6,346 nt of DNA from Thermaceae bacterium (GTDB taxonomy: Bacteria > Deinococcota > Deinococci > Deinococcales > Marinithermaceae), in contig JALUED010000014.1 of the NCBI GenBank assembly GCA_027053145.1, positions 1 through 6,346 on the forward strand, read 5' to 3'. Made by a program: the position numbers and the translations under genes. This document shows, piece after piece, positions 1-5,746 of the stretch. Each line of letters opens with the position of its first letter. The first letter of the stretch is position 1. The notes under the pieces are model-generated. The model saw nothing but the letters and a program-made list of their open reading frames with translations. It made no database searches and was not told where the DNA came from.

Positions 1-872
1 TTCTGGATCGCCGCCTGGGTCCGCCCCTTGGCCAGGGCCTCGAGGTACTTGCCGAGGAGGATCAACGCCACGATCACCGCGGCGGCCTCGAAGTAGGTCG
101 TCGCCGCCCCCCTCGGAAAGAGGCCAGGAGCGATCACCGCGAGCGCCGAGTAGAGGAAGGCGCTCCCCGCCCCGAGCGCCACCAGGGTGTTCATCCCGGG
201 GCTCTTGTGCCGGAGCTCGGCGAGGGCCCCGGCGAAGAACCTCCGCCCGGCGACCGCAAGCACGGGGAAGGCGAGCACCCCCTCCAGCGCCTGCCAGAAC
301 CGCTCGGGGAGCCCTTCGAACCATCCCGGCACGAGCATCCGCCCCATCGCCACCGCCACCACCGGCAGGGCGAGGAAGAGGGCGAGCGCCAGGTCCCGTC
401 GGAAGCCGGCGAGCTCCGCCTCGCGGGCCCGGGCCAGCGGGTCCCCTTCTTCTTCCAGGGCGAGGGGCTCGTACCCCGCCTCGCGCACCGCCTGGAAAAG
501 GGCCCCGCGACCCACGAGGTCAGGGAGGAAACGCACCACCGCCCGCTCGCTCGCGAGGTTGACCCGGGCCTCGAGCACCCCGGGCAGCGAGGCCAGCGCC
601 CGCTCGACCCGGGCGACGCAGGCGGCGCAGGTCATGCCCCGGACGCCGAACTCCAGCCGCTCGACCACCGGCCGGTAGCCCGCCTCCTCGATCCGCCTCA
701 GGATCACCTCCACCGGAACATCCGGCGCAAGGCGCACCACCGCCTGCTCGCTGGCCAGGTTGACCCGGGCCTCGAGCACCCCTGGCGCGTCCTGAAGCGC
801 CCGCTCCACCCGCCGCACGCAGGCGGCACAGGTCATCCCCTGCACCCGGACCGGAACCTCGCGCGCGCTCAC
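1..872 (-). CDS. copA: Copper-exporting P1B-type ATPase CopA, N-terminal 290 codons (runs off left edge)
   Basis: Probable Cu(I) export ATPase of the inner membrane; the 3' end lies beyond the window. Translation from GTG at 872 gives two heavy-metal-associated (HMA) domains, at about residues 6-69 and 73-137. Each has an intact GMTCAAC copper site (C15/C18 and C82/C85). Hydrophobic segments follow at about 161-176, 195-217, 229-251 and 260-276, as expected for the first four helices. The conserved 'SPGMNTLVALG' stretch (M227) and 'GKYLEALAKGRT' (about 274-285) are typical of CopA. The phosphorylation, ATP-binding and CPC metal-channel motifs would be off the edge, so copper specificity is inferred from the neighbours. 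The GTG start overlaps the csoR stop as GTGA, which indicates translational coupling. A GGAGG lies about 13 bases upstream inside csoR, a long spacing. The two HMA domains are unusually alike (see the repeat entry). Confidence 0.95.
   Translation of the reverse strand, partial: MSAREVPVRVQGMTCAACVRRVERALQDAPGVLEARVNLASEQAVVRLAPDVPVEVILRRIEEAGYRPVVERLEFGVRGMTCAACVARVERALASLPGVLEARVNLASERAVVRFLPDLVGRGALFQAVREAGYEPLALEEEGDPLARAREAELAGFRRDLALALFLALPVVAVAMGRMLVPGWFEGLPERFWQALEGVLAFPVLAVAGRRFFAGALAELRHKSPGMNTLVALGAGSAFLYSALAVIAPGLFPRGAATTYFEAAAVIVALILLGKYLEALAKGRTQAAIQ
556..782 (-). repeat. Duplicated HMA-domain coding segment within copA
   Basis: A 26-base stretch is identical at 556-581 and 757-782, exactly 201 bases (67 codons) apart. 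It encodes the same PGVLEARVNL peptide, followed by ASE(Q/R)AVVR, in both HMA domains. The surrounding codons are also similar, including the GMTCAACV-RVERAL segments. The pattern fits an internal duplication of one HMA domain, either recent or kept similar by gene conversion. This reading of its age is inference. Confidence 0.85.
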
Positions 873-1162
873 CGGTACTTGAGCACCTCCATGAGCTCGT
901 CCACGATCGTCTCGACGTCGCCCCGCTCGTGGGCGGTGGCGACGTGGTCCTTGAGGTGGCTTCTGAGCACCAGATCGCCGACCCGGTCAAGCGCCCGCTC
1001 GACCGCCTTGATCTGACGAAGCACGTCCACGCAGTAAACGTCCTCGGACTCAAGCATCCGAAGGATGCCCTCGACGTGGCCGCGGATCGAGAGGAGGCGG
1101 CGCCGCGCCTCCTCTCGGGTCCGGGGGTCAAGGCGGAGCTTGGGCCTGTGGGAAGGAGGCAT
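869..1162 (-). CDS. csoR: Copper-sensing transcriptional repressor CsoR (DUF156 family)
   Basis: 97-residue all-helical repressor that should bind operator DNA without copper and release it when Cu(I) binds. The family signature is clear: RLLSIRGHVEGILRMLE at about 22-38, then C44, then H69 and H73 in 'RSHLKDH'. This gives a C-H-H ligand set. The Mycobacterium tuberculosis protein uses C-H-C, whereas the characterised Thermus thermophilus CsoR is reported to use C-H-H. The ATG at 1162 shares one base with the copZ stop (TGATG) and has a good GGAGG (plus-strand 1167-1171) four bases upstream. The gene sits between copZ and copA, so it probably regulates its own operon through the inverted repeat at 1381-1402. 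RcnR/FrmR-type paralogues share this fold, but the copper neighbours and the ligand spacing favour CsoR. Confidence 0.95.
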   Translation of the reverse strand: MPPSHRPKLRLDPRTREEARRRLLSIRGHVEGILRMLESEDVYCVDVLRQIKAVERALDRVGDLVLRSHLKDHVATAHERGDVETIVDELMEVLKYR

Positions 1163-1365
1163 CAGGCCTCCACGACCTCGGCCCGGTAGCCCTCCCGCTT
1201 GATCGCGGCGACCACCGCCTCGGGGTCGGGCCGTCCCTCAACGATGGCCTCGCCGCGCTCCAGGCTCACCTCGACCACGCGCTCGACCCCTGGGGTGGCC
1301 TCGAGTGCCTTACGGACCGCCATCACGCAGTGGTTGCAGCTCATGCCGCGCACCTTGATCCGCAT
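1162..1365 (-). CDS. copZ: Copper chaperone CopZ
   Basis: 67-residue single HMA-domain protein, the usual length for CopZ. It is expected to bind Cu(I) in the cytoplasm and pass it to the HMA domains or transport site of CopA, and possibly to CsoR. The metal site is GMSCNHC at residues 7-13 (C10, C13), followed by the ferredoxin-like pattern 'ALEATPGVERVVEVSLERGEA' in two stretches and a C-terminal 'IKREGYRAEV'. I chose ATG at 1365 because GAGGGAGG (plus-strand 1371-1378) lies five bases upstream. An in-frame TTG at 1380 would place the start on the ribosome-binding site and is rejected. It is the first gene of the copper operon and overlaps csoR by one base. Confidence 0.95.
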   Translation of the reverse strand: MRIKVRGMSCNHCVMAVRKALEATPGVERVVEVSLERGEAIVEGRPDPEAVVAAIKREGYRAEVVEA

Positions 1366-1380
1366 CGTTCCCTCCCTCAA

Positions 1381-1402
1381 CCCCTCCCCCTGGGGGGAGG
1401 GG
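1381..1402. promoter_or_regulatory. Probable CsoR operator: perfect 10-bp inverted repeat
   Basis: CCCCTCCCCC (1381-1390) and GGGGGAGGGG (1393-1402) form a perfect palindrome with a 2-base centre. It lies 15 bases upstream of the copZ start, and TATA flanks it on the promoter side. Known CsoR operators are GC-tract inverted repeats next to the promoter, often with TA at the edges, so the site fits both in sequence and in place. The alternative is an RNA hairpin in the leader, but the likely transcription start falls inside the repeat, which favours an operator. Confidence 0.65.
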
Positions 1403-1406
1403 TATA
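1401..1406 (-). promoter_or_regulatory. Candidate -10 element of the copZ-csoR-copA promoter
   Basis: On the minus strand this reads TATACC (4 of 6 matches to TATAAT) and abuts the inverted repeat, so a bound repressor would block RNA polymerase. I find no recognisable -35 hexamer 16-19 bases upstream; that position is GC-rich. The call rests on position and on the lone AT-rich patch in the gap. Confidence 0.4.
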
Positions 1407-1451
1407 ACCAGCCTAGACGGCACCCGGGCCCCGGGGTGTGACCCCGCCCAC

Positions 1452-2012
1452 TTACTCGCCCGCGAGCCCCAGCCGCTCGGCGTCCTTTTGCATCGCCTCG
1501 ATCACGAAGGCGGCGTGCTCCCAGAGGTCCACCCCGAGGAGCTCGGCGCCCCGCTTTAGGGTCTCGCGGTCCACCCCCCGGGCGAAGGACTTGTCCTTGA
1601 ACTTCTTCTTGAGGCTTTTCACCGTGAGCGAGTGGATGCTCCGGTCGGGCCGGACGTAGACCGCCGCGGTGACCAGGCCGGTGATCTCGTCGGAGGCAAA
1701 GAGCGCCCGCTCAAGGAGGCTCTCGGGTTCGACGCCGCTCCGCTCGGGGGCGTGGGCGAGGACGGCACGTACGATCTCGGGCGGATAGCCCTTTTCTTCC
1801 AGGACGCGGGCCCCCACCTTGGGGTGCTCGTCGGGGTAGCGCTCGTAGTCAAAGTCGTGGAGGACCCCGGCGATCGCCCAGGTCTCCTCGTCCTCTCCGA
1901 ACCTCCGGGCGTAAGCCCGCATCACCGCCTCCACCGCGTACATGTGGCGGCGCAGGGCCTCGGACTCGGTCCACTCGTGCATCAGGGCAAGGGCGTCTTG
2001 GTAGGTGGGCAT
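1452..2012 (-). CDS. HD-domain (HDIG-type) predicted metal-dependent hydrolase
   Basis: 186-residue cytoplasmic protein of the HD phosphohydrolase superfamily, resembling the COG2316-type single-domain proteins. Metal-site residues can be placed in order: H23 in 'RRHMYAVEAVM', the H52-D53 pair in 'GVLHDFDYERYPDEHP', H87 in 'VLAHAPE', and D108 in 'ASDEITGLV'. A lysine-rich stretch (SLKKKFKDKSFA) follows near residue 135. The family hydrolyses phosphate esters or nucleotides, but I cannot assign a substrate. The start is ATG at 2012. No Shine-Dalgarno sequence is visible, and a TAAACT hexamer lies six bases before the ATG, which suggests a leaderless mRNA. The gene precedes the copper operon on the same strand with an 86-base gap that contains copZ's own operator, so a functional link to copper is doubtful. 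Confidence 0.85.
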   Translation of the reverse strand: MPTYQDALALMHEWTESEALRRHMYAVEAVMRAYARRFGEDEETWAIAGVLHDFDYERYPDEHPKVGARVLEEKGYPPEIVRAVLAHAPERSGVEPESLLERALFASDEITGLVTAAVYVRPDRSIHSLTVKSLKKKFKDKSFARGVDRETLKRGAELLGVDLWEHAAFVIEAMQKDAERLGLAGE

Positions 2013-2018
2013 AGGACC

Positions 2019-2024
2019 AGTTTA
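2019..2024 (-). promoter_or_regulatory. Candidate -10 element for the HD-domain gene (leaderless arrangement)
   Basis: The minus strand reads TAAACT, six bases before the ATG at 2012. A TANNNT box about 6-8 bases from the start codon is the layout described for leaderless transcripts in Deinococcus-Thermus bacteria. No clear -35 hexamer is visible upstream. The site overlaps the candidate ispF promoter on the other strand. Confidence 0.45.
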
Positions 2025-2028
2025 GGCT
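2023..2028 (+). promoter_or_regulatory. Candidate -10 element for ispF
   Basis: TAGGCT (TANNNT form) lies in the 43-base divergent spacer, 27 bases before the ispF ATG. A TTGGTA (4 of 6 matches to TTGACA) sits at 1998-2003 with a longish 19-base spacer, inside the HD gene. The ribosome-binding site GAGGG at 2046-2050 is clear, so ispF should have a short leader. The promoter call itself is weak. Confidence 0.3.
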
Positions 2029-2055
2029 CTACTTCCCTCAGCGCAGAGGGTTAGC

Positions 2056-2535
2056 ATGAAGGCCGTGCGCATCGGCTACGGCGAGGACACCCACCGCTTG
2101 GTCCCGGGGCGCAAGCTTGTGCTCGGCGGGGTAGCGATCCCCGCCGAGCAGGGACCGCTCGCCCACTCCGACGGCGACGCCCTCCTTCACGCGCTCACTG
2201 ACGCGCTGCTCTCGGCCCTCGCCCTCGGCGACATCGGCACCCTTTTTCCTGACACCGACCCCCAAAACGCGAACCGCGCCTCCAAGGACTTCCTAATGGA
2301 GGCCCTAAACCGCCTCCGAGAACGGGGCTACCGCGTCGCCCAAGTGAGCGCCACGGTCGTTCTTGACCGCCCCAAGCTTGGCCCTTACCGAGATGCGATC
2401 CAAAAAAATCTGGCGGCTCTTTTGGCACTCGAACCCGAACGCATCGGCCTCAGCTTCAAAACCAGCGAAGGGCTTGCCCCCGCGCACGTGCAGGCGCGCG
2501 CCCTAGTCCTGATCCTGCCCTCGGACGATCCTTAG
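2056..2535 (+). CDS. ispF: 2-C-methyl-D-erythritol 2,4-cyclodiphosphate synthase IspF
   Basis: 159 residues, the normal length for IspF. It catalyses the fifth step of the MEP pathway, turning CDP-methylerythritol 2-phosphate into methylerythritol 2,4-cyclodiphosphate with release of CMP. The active form is a cytoplasmic homotrimer. Zinc ligands are D11, H13 (GYGEDTHRL) and H45 ([11 protein letters not shown]), matching D8/H10/H42 of E. coli with an offset of three. '[11 protein letters not shown]' (about 58-68) and the C-terminal '[16 protein letters not shown]' are family signatures. ATG at 2056 has GAGGG five bases upstream. The gene stands alone, without ispD. Its 3' end overlaps the convergent TenA-like gene by 33 bases, and it contains a run of seven A at 2402-2408. 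Confidence 0.97.
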   Translation: MKAVRIGYGEDTHRLVPGRKLVLGGVAIPAEQGPLAHSDGDALLHALTDALLSALALGDIGTLFPDTDPQNANRASKDFLMEALNRLRERGYRVAQVSATVVLDRPKLGPYRDAIQKNLAALLALEPERIGLSFKTSEGLAPAHVQARALVLILPSDDP

Positions 2536-3111
2536 CCCCGCATCCCAAAGAGCCATCTGGCCCTCCACCACCTGGAGCAAAATGCTCGAGGCCTCCGCAA
2601 GCCCGAGCGCCTCGATCGCCGCGTCGGCGAGTTCCTCGAAGTCGTGCAAAAAGGCCTCGACCACCGTCGAGGTGCGCCGCTCCCAGTACTCGCGGGCAAG
2701 CTCGGCCTCAGGCTCTAGGGGCTTCATGCCTTCATAAAAAAGCCGGGTCCCGAGCCAAAGCACAATCATCGCCCGCTCCCAACCCTCGGTGAACACCACG
2801 CTAATCCGATCGGCCCAAGCCTCCACCGTAGGGTCTTCAAACCCCGGCTCGGCGTGGACGTCGAGCCAATCAAGCTCCTCGGCGAGGAGTAAGATCGCCT
2901 GCGCCACCACGTAGCGGTGGCTTTTCGGAACCCGGGAAAGCAAACACCCGATCGCCGCCAGCGCCCGCTCAAACCAGCGGTGCTCGCAGGCAAGCCACCG
3001 GCGAAACGCCCGCTCCGACGGCGGCCGCTCCAAAAAGCGAAGGAACGGGTGCCGCTTGGCACGATCCCAAACCTCACGGTGCGCTGCTAGAAGCCGCCTC
3101 GTCGCGTGCAT
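2503..3111 (-). CDS. TenA/THI-4 family protein (haem oxygenase-like helical fold), possible thiamine salvage
   Basis: 202-residue, apparently all-helical protein resembling the TenA family. Most TenA enzymes hydrolyse aminopyrimidine breakdown products of thiamine. Visible family-like elements are HPF at 21-23, an acidic-aromatic segment 'EHRWFERAL' at 43-51 (E43 at about the position of the catalytic Asp), '[14 protein letters not shown]' at 75-88, '[11 protein letters not shown]' at 119-129, and a C-terminal '[12 protein letters not shown]' (E183, W189, D190). The Cys usually found in the 'PC.W.Y' region is absent (here L120-G121), so it would belong to the Cys-less TenA_E-like group or have diverged further. 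No thiamine genes are adjacent and no TPP riboswitch is visible. The ATG at 3111 has no strong ribosome-binding site; TATGCT lies six bases upstream. Other haem oxygenase-fold proteins (PqqC-like) are possible alternatives. Confidence 0.65.
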   Translation of the reverse strand: MHATRRLLAAHREVWDRAKRHPFLRFLERPPSERAFRRWLACEHRWFERALAAIGCLLSRVPKSHRYVVAQAILLLAEELDWLDVHAEPGFEDPTVEAWADRISVVFTEGWERAMIVLWLGTRLFYEGMKPLEPEAELAREYWERRTSTVVEAFLHDFEELADAAIEALGLAEASSILLQVVEGQMALWDAGLRIVRGQDQD

Positions 3112-3117
3112 CGGCTC

Positions 3118-3157
3118 AGCATAACCTAAACTAACTCTTAAGGAATGCTTCCATCAA
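3118..3157 (-). promoter_or_regulatory. Candidate promoter region of the TenA-like gene
   Basis: This short patch is AT-rich in a GC-rich window (27 G/C in the 60 bases 3121-3180). Two arrangements are possible on the minus strand. One is TTGATG (3157-3152), an 18-base spacer and TAGTTT (3133-3128). The other is TATGCT (3123-3118) six bases before the ATG, giving a leaderless message like that proposed for the HD gene. The absence of a good Shine-Dalgarno sequence favours the second. Confidence 0.45.
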
Positions 3158-3167
3158 GCAGGAGCCC

Positions 3168-3187
3168 AAAACGCGCCCAAGGTGGGC
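3168..3187 (-). terminator. Weak candidate terminator after the acylase-small protein pair
   Basis: On the minus strand GCCCA-CCT-TGGGC (3187-3175) can form a 5-bp stem with a 3-base loop, followed shortly by TTTT (3171-3168). It lies 15 bases after the stop of the small gene, where a terminator is expected. The stem and the T run are both short. Confidence 0.35.
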
Positions 3188-3202
3188 CTTCGGCTGCGGG
3201 CA

Positions 3203-3430
3203 CTAGCTTAGGTCGGTCAGCAAGGCCTCCACCGCATCAAAATACGCGTCCTTGGGAATAAGTTCGTATCCCCCGCCGGTGCGGGCGGGATAATAAGCGA
3301 GGTCCAAGCGAAGCGCTTTTCGGGGCTCCTCGTGGCGGCGGACCTCGGCCGGCCTGAAAAGCCCCCGCACCCCACCCGCCGCACGCCCGGCGGCGAGCAC
3401 CAGGGCAAACCAGGCAAAGGGCAACCGCAT
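3203..3430 (-). CDS. Small protein of unknown function, probably exported or membrane-anchored, coupled to the acylase gene
   Basis: 75 residues; I do not recognise it. The N-terminus (MRLPFAWFALVLAAGRAAGG) resembles a short signal peptide or membrane anchor. It is followed by a basic stretch (about 21-41) and a compact C-terminal part with 'RLDLAYYPARTGGGYELIP' and then 'KDAYFDAVEALLTDLS', which looks like a strand-turn-strand plus a helix. The ATG at 3430 lies only five bases after the stop of the acylase gene, and that stop forms part of a plausible AGGA ribosome-binding site (TAGGAAGCATG). Translation is therefore probably coupled. The in-frame upstream extension to 3511 overlaps the acylase and is less likely. 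The close coupling suggests a protein acting with the acylase in the envelope, but that is inference only. Confidence 0.6.
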   Translation of the reverse strand: MRLPFAWFALVLAAGRAAGGVRGLFRPAEVRRHEEPRKALRLDLAYYPARTGGGYELIPKDAYFDAVEALLTDLS

Positions 3431-3435
3431 GCTTC

Positions 3436-5730
3436 CTACCGCCCCGGCTCCAGCACCAGCCTCGCCTTGGGCTCGCCGGCGCGCATCGGCAGGTAAGCGC
3501 CTCGGGCCCAAAGGGGCAAGAGGTCAGCGTAGTGGCGGCTCATGACGTTCCCCGACTGGCCCATCGGGTGGATGAAGAGGCTTCGTTCGGGATGAGCGAG
3601 GTCCACAAGCTCGCGGTAGGAAGGCCCCCAGTACATGCGGAAGTCCTCGGGTCGGTAGATCCCCACGTTGACCGTGTAGCGGTCGCCGCCGTGGGCAACC
3701 CGGCGCTCAAAGAGGCGGCGGAGACGGGGGTCCTTACTCATCACCAGGTGGGCGAAGACCGCGGGATGGAGCTGGCCCCACGGCTTGACCTCGAGGCCCA
3801 GACGGGCAAGGGCGGCCTCGAGGGCCTCGGCGGCAAACTCCAAGCATCCCACCCCCCGCGCGGTGCAGGCAGCATCGCCCCTCAGCATGGCGCGGAGCAG
3901 GTAGCGGGGCTCCTTCCAGTAGCGCTCCCCCACCTCGGCCTCGGGCAGCCGCGAGAGCTCGGTGTACCAGGCCTCGAAGACGCTGGCCTCCTCGCTCTTT
4001 GCCCCGGTGTCGCCGTCCCAGGCGAGGAGGCGCTCTTGCCAAGCGCGGGCCCGTTCGCTCTTTGGGCGCAAGCGCTCAAGCACCGGTCGAAAGGCCCAGT
4101 AGAGCAGGCTCACCTCGTCGAGCTGGATCGCCTGCAGGCTCTTTAGGTCGTGCCGCGGCCGCGACCGGATGAGTGTCTCGATCCGCTCGGCGCGAAAGGG
4201 CTCAGCCCAATCCACCCCGAGGAGGTAGGGGTAATCCTTGGGCACGGGCTTGTGATTGGCGGTGACGATGTAGCCCTCGGGCGGATTGTAGACCTGGGGC
4301 AGGGCCTCAAAGGGAATCCACCCCTGCCAGTCCCACGCGCCGGTTCCCGGCACCGGGTAGGCCCCGGTGTGGCCGGGCTTGCGGATCGGAATCCGGCCCG
4401 GCGCGATGTAGCCAATGTTCCCTTCGCGGTCGGCGTAGACGAAATTCTGGCTGGGGGCGACGTAGTACCGGAGGGCGGCCTTGAAGGCCTCCCAGTTTCT
4501 AGCCCGATTCAGGCGAAGGAAGGCCTCGAGGGTCGTATCCCCAGGGTCGAGGGAGACCCAACGCAGGGCGAGGGGCTTCGCGCCTGGCACCTGCACCACG
4601 TCGGAGATCACCGGGCCGTAGACGGTCTCCCGCACCCGAAGCTCCACCGGCGAACGCCCCCTGACCCGGATCACCTCCCTGCGCACGCGGTAGGGGCGCA
4701 CCTCGCCCCGATAGCGGTAACCGCCCGGGGCTTCCTCGAGCACGTAGAGGTCCTGGACGTCGGCCCCCATGTTGGTGACGCCCCAGGCCACGTGGTCGTT
4801 CCGCCCGATCACGATCCCGGGAAGGCCGGGAAAGCTCGCCCCCACCGCGTGAAAGCCCGGGGCCTTGAGGTCCATCAGGATCCAAACCGAGGGGGCGGTG
4901 AGCCGAAGGTGGGGGTCGTTGGCAAGCAGCGCGCCGCCGGTAGCGGTCCTTTGGGGGGCAAGGACCCAGTTGTTGGAGGCCTCGAGGTGGGGAAAGAAGG
5001 CCCGGTCGGCGGCGAGCAGGGTCTCGGCCTGCTTCTCGTCGGCCGGGGCAGGCCGGGCGGCCACGCTTTTCAGCACCGTCGGCGCGTCCTCGGGGTAGGG
5101 GGGCATGAGCTCGTTGATGCGCGCCTTCGTAAGCCCCCGGGCGAGGAGGCGGTAGCGCGTAAGCTCCTCCTCATAGTTTTTGGAGAGCTCCCAGCTCATG
5201 ACCTTGGCCCAAACCAGCGCGTCCTCGGGCGTCCACGGCTCAGGGCGAAAGCCGAGGAGGCGAAACTCCAGGGGAAGCGGAGGGTTTGCGGCGAGGTAGG
5301 CGTTGATCCCCGCCACGTACGCGTCGAGCTGGTCGCGGATCTCCGGCGAAAGCGCCCGGTAGGCGGCGCGGGCCGCCCGGTAGACCCCGAGCGCGCGCAT
5401 GAACTTATCGGTCTCAAGCGCCGCCGGCCCCAGCACCTCGGCAAGCCGCCCGGCGCCGAGCCGCCGCTGGAACTCCATCTGCCAAAGCCGCTCCTGGGCG
5501 TGGACCACCCCTTGGGCAAAGAAGAGATCGGCGAGGCTTTGGGCCTCGATCCGGATGACCCCGTGGCCATCCCGGAGCACCTGGGCGGTGGCCGAAAGCC
5601 CCGTAAGGACCAGGCGCCCGCTGGTCTGGGGCAAGGTCGCGGTCTTTACGTAGTAGTAGCCCCCCACGAAGAGCAAGAGGAAAAGGATCCCGAGCGCGCC
5701 GAGAAGGTAGCGAAAAAGCCGCCCCAGCAT
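3436..5730 (-). CDS. Penicillin acylase-family (S45) Ntn hydrolase, membrane-anchored precursor
   Basis: 764-residue precursor of the penicillin G acylase/AHL acylase family. These enzymes cleave amide bonds of acylated compounds in the periplasm after self-processing into alpha and beta chains. Residues 8-28 are a hydrophobic signal or anchor. The autocleavage site is in 'LEASNNWVLAP', making S252 the N-terminal nucleophile of the beta chain. Counting S252 as beta-1, H274 (NDPHL) falls at beta-23, N320 (WGVTNMGAD) at beta-69 and N492 (ANHKP) at beta-241, the usual helper and oxyanion positions. The C-terminal 'GQSGNVMSRHYADL' is also typical. C622 and C629 could form a disulfide. ATG at 5730 follows a G-rich AGGGGG site. 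An in-frame extension to 5943 runs through the divergent gene and is rejected. The substrate (penicillin, acyl-homoserine lactone or other) cannot be told from sequence. Confidence 0.93.
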   Translation of the reverse strand: MLGRLFRYLLGALGILFLLLFVGGYYYVKTATLPQTSGRLVLTGLSATAQVLRDGHGVIRIEAQSLADLFFAQGVVHAQERLWQMEFQRRLGAGRLAEVLGPAALETDKFMRALGVYRAARAAYRALSPEIRDQLDAYVAGINAYLAANPPLPLEFRLLGFRPEPWTPEDALVWAKVMSWELSKNYEEELTRYRLLARGLTKARINELMPPYPEDAPTVLKSVAARPAPADEKQAETLLAADRAFFPHLEASNNWVLAPQRTATGGALLANDPHLRLTAPSVWILMDLKAPGFHAVGASFPGLPGIVIGRNDHVAWGVTNMGADVQDLYVLEEAPGGYRYRGEVRPYRVRREVIRVRGRSPVELRVRETVYGPVISDVVQVPGAKPLALRWVSLDPGDTTLEAFLRLNRARNWEAFKAALRYYVAPSQNFVYADREGNIGYIAPGRIPIRKPGHTGAYPVPGTGAWDWQGWIPFEALPQVYNPPEGYIVTANHKPVPKDYPYLLGVDWAEPFRAERIETLIRSRPRHDLKSLQAIQLDEVSLLYWAFRPVLERLRPKSERARAWQERLLAWDGDTGAKSEEASVFEAWYTELSRLPEAEVGERYWKEPRYLLRAMLRGDAACTARGVGCLEFAAEALEAALARLGLEVKPWGQLHPAVFAHLVMSKDPRLRRLFERRVAHGGDRYTVNVGIYRPEDFRMYWGPSYRELVDLAHPERSLFIHPMGQSGNVMSRHYADLLPLWARGAYLPMRAGEPKARLVLEPGR

Positions 5731-5746
5731 GCCGCCCCCTTTGGCC

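Noticed and set aside
207..1016. Plus-strand open frame of 269 codons, rich in H, P, R and G
   Set aside because: It lies opposite copA and csoR, whose motifs are unambiguous; its composition is typical of an antisense shadow.
1366..1380. Five-residue N-terminal extension of CopZ from a TTG codon
   Set aside because: It would use the obvious Shine-Dalgarno GAGGGAGG as coding sequence; ATG at 1365 gives the usual family length.
1421..1438. Imperfect GC-rich inverted repeat as terminator of the HD-domain gene
   Set aside because: The arms match at only 7 of 8 positions and no T run follows on the minus strand, so it is not distinguishable from GC-rich background.
1632..2054. Plus-strand open frame directly upstream of ispF
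   Set aside because: It lies opposite the HD-domain gene, whose H23, H52-D53 and D108 are in place; no domain is visible in this frame.
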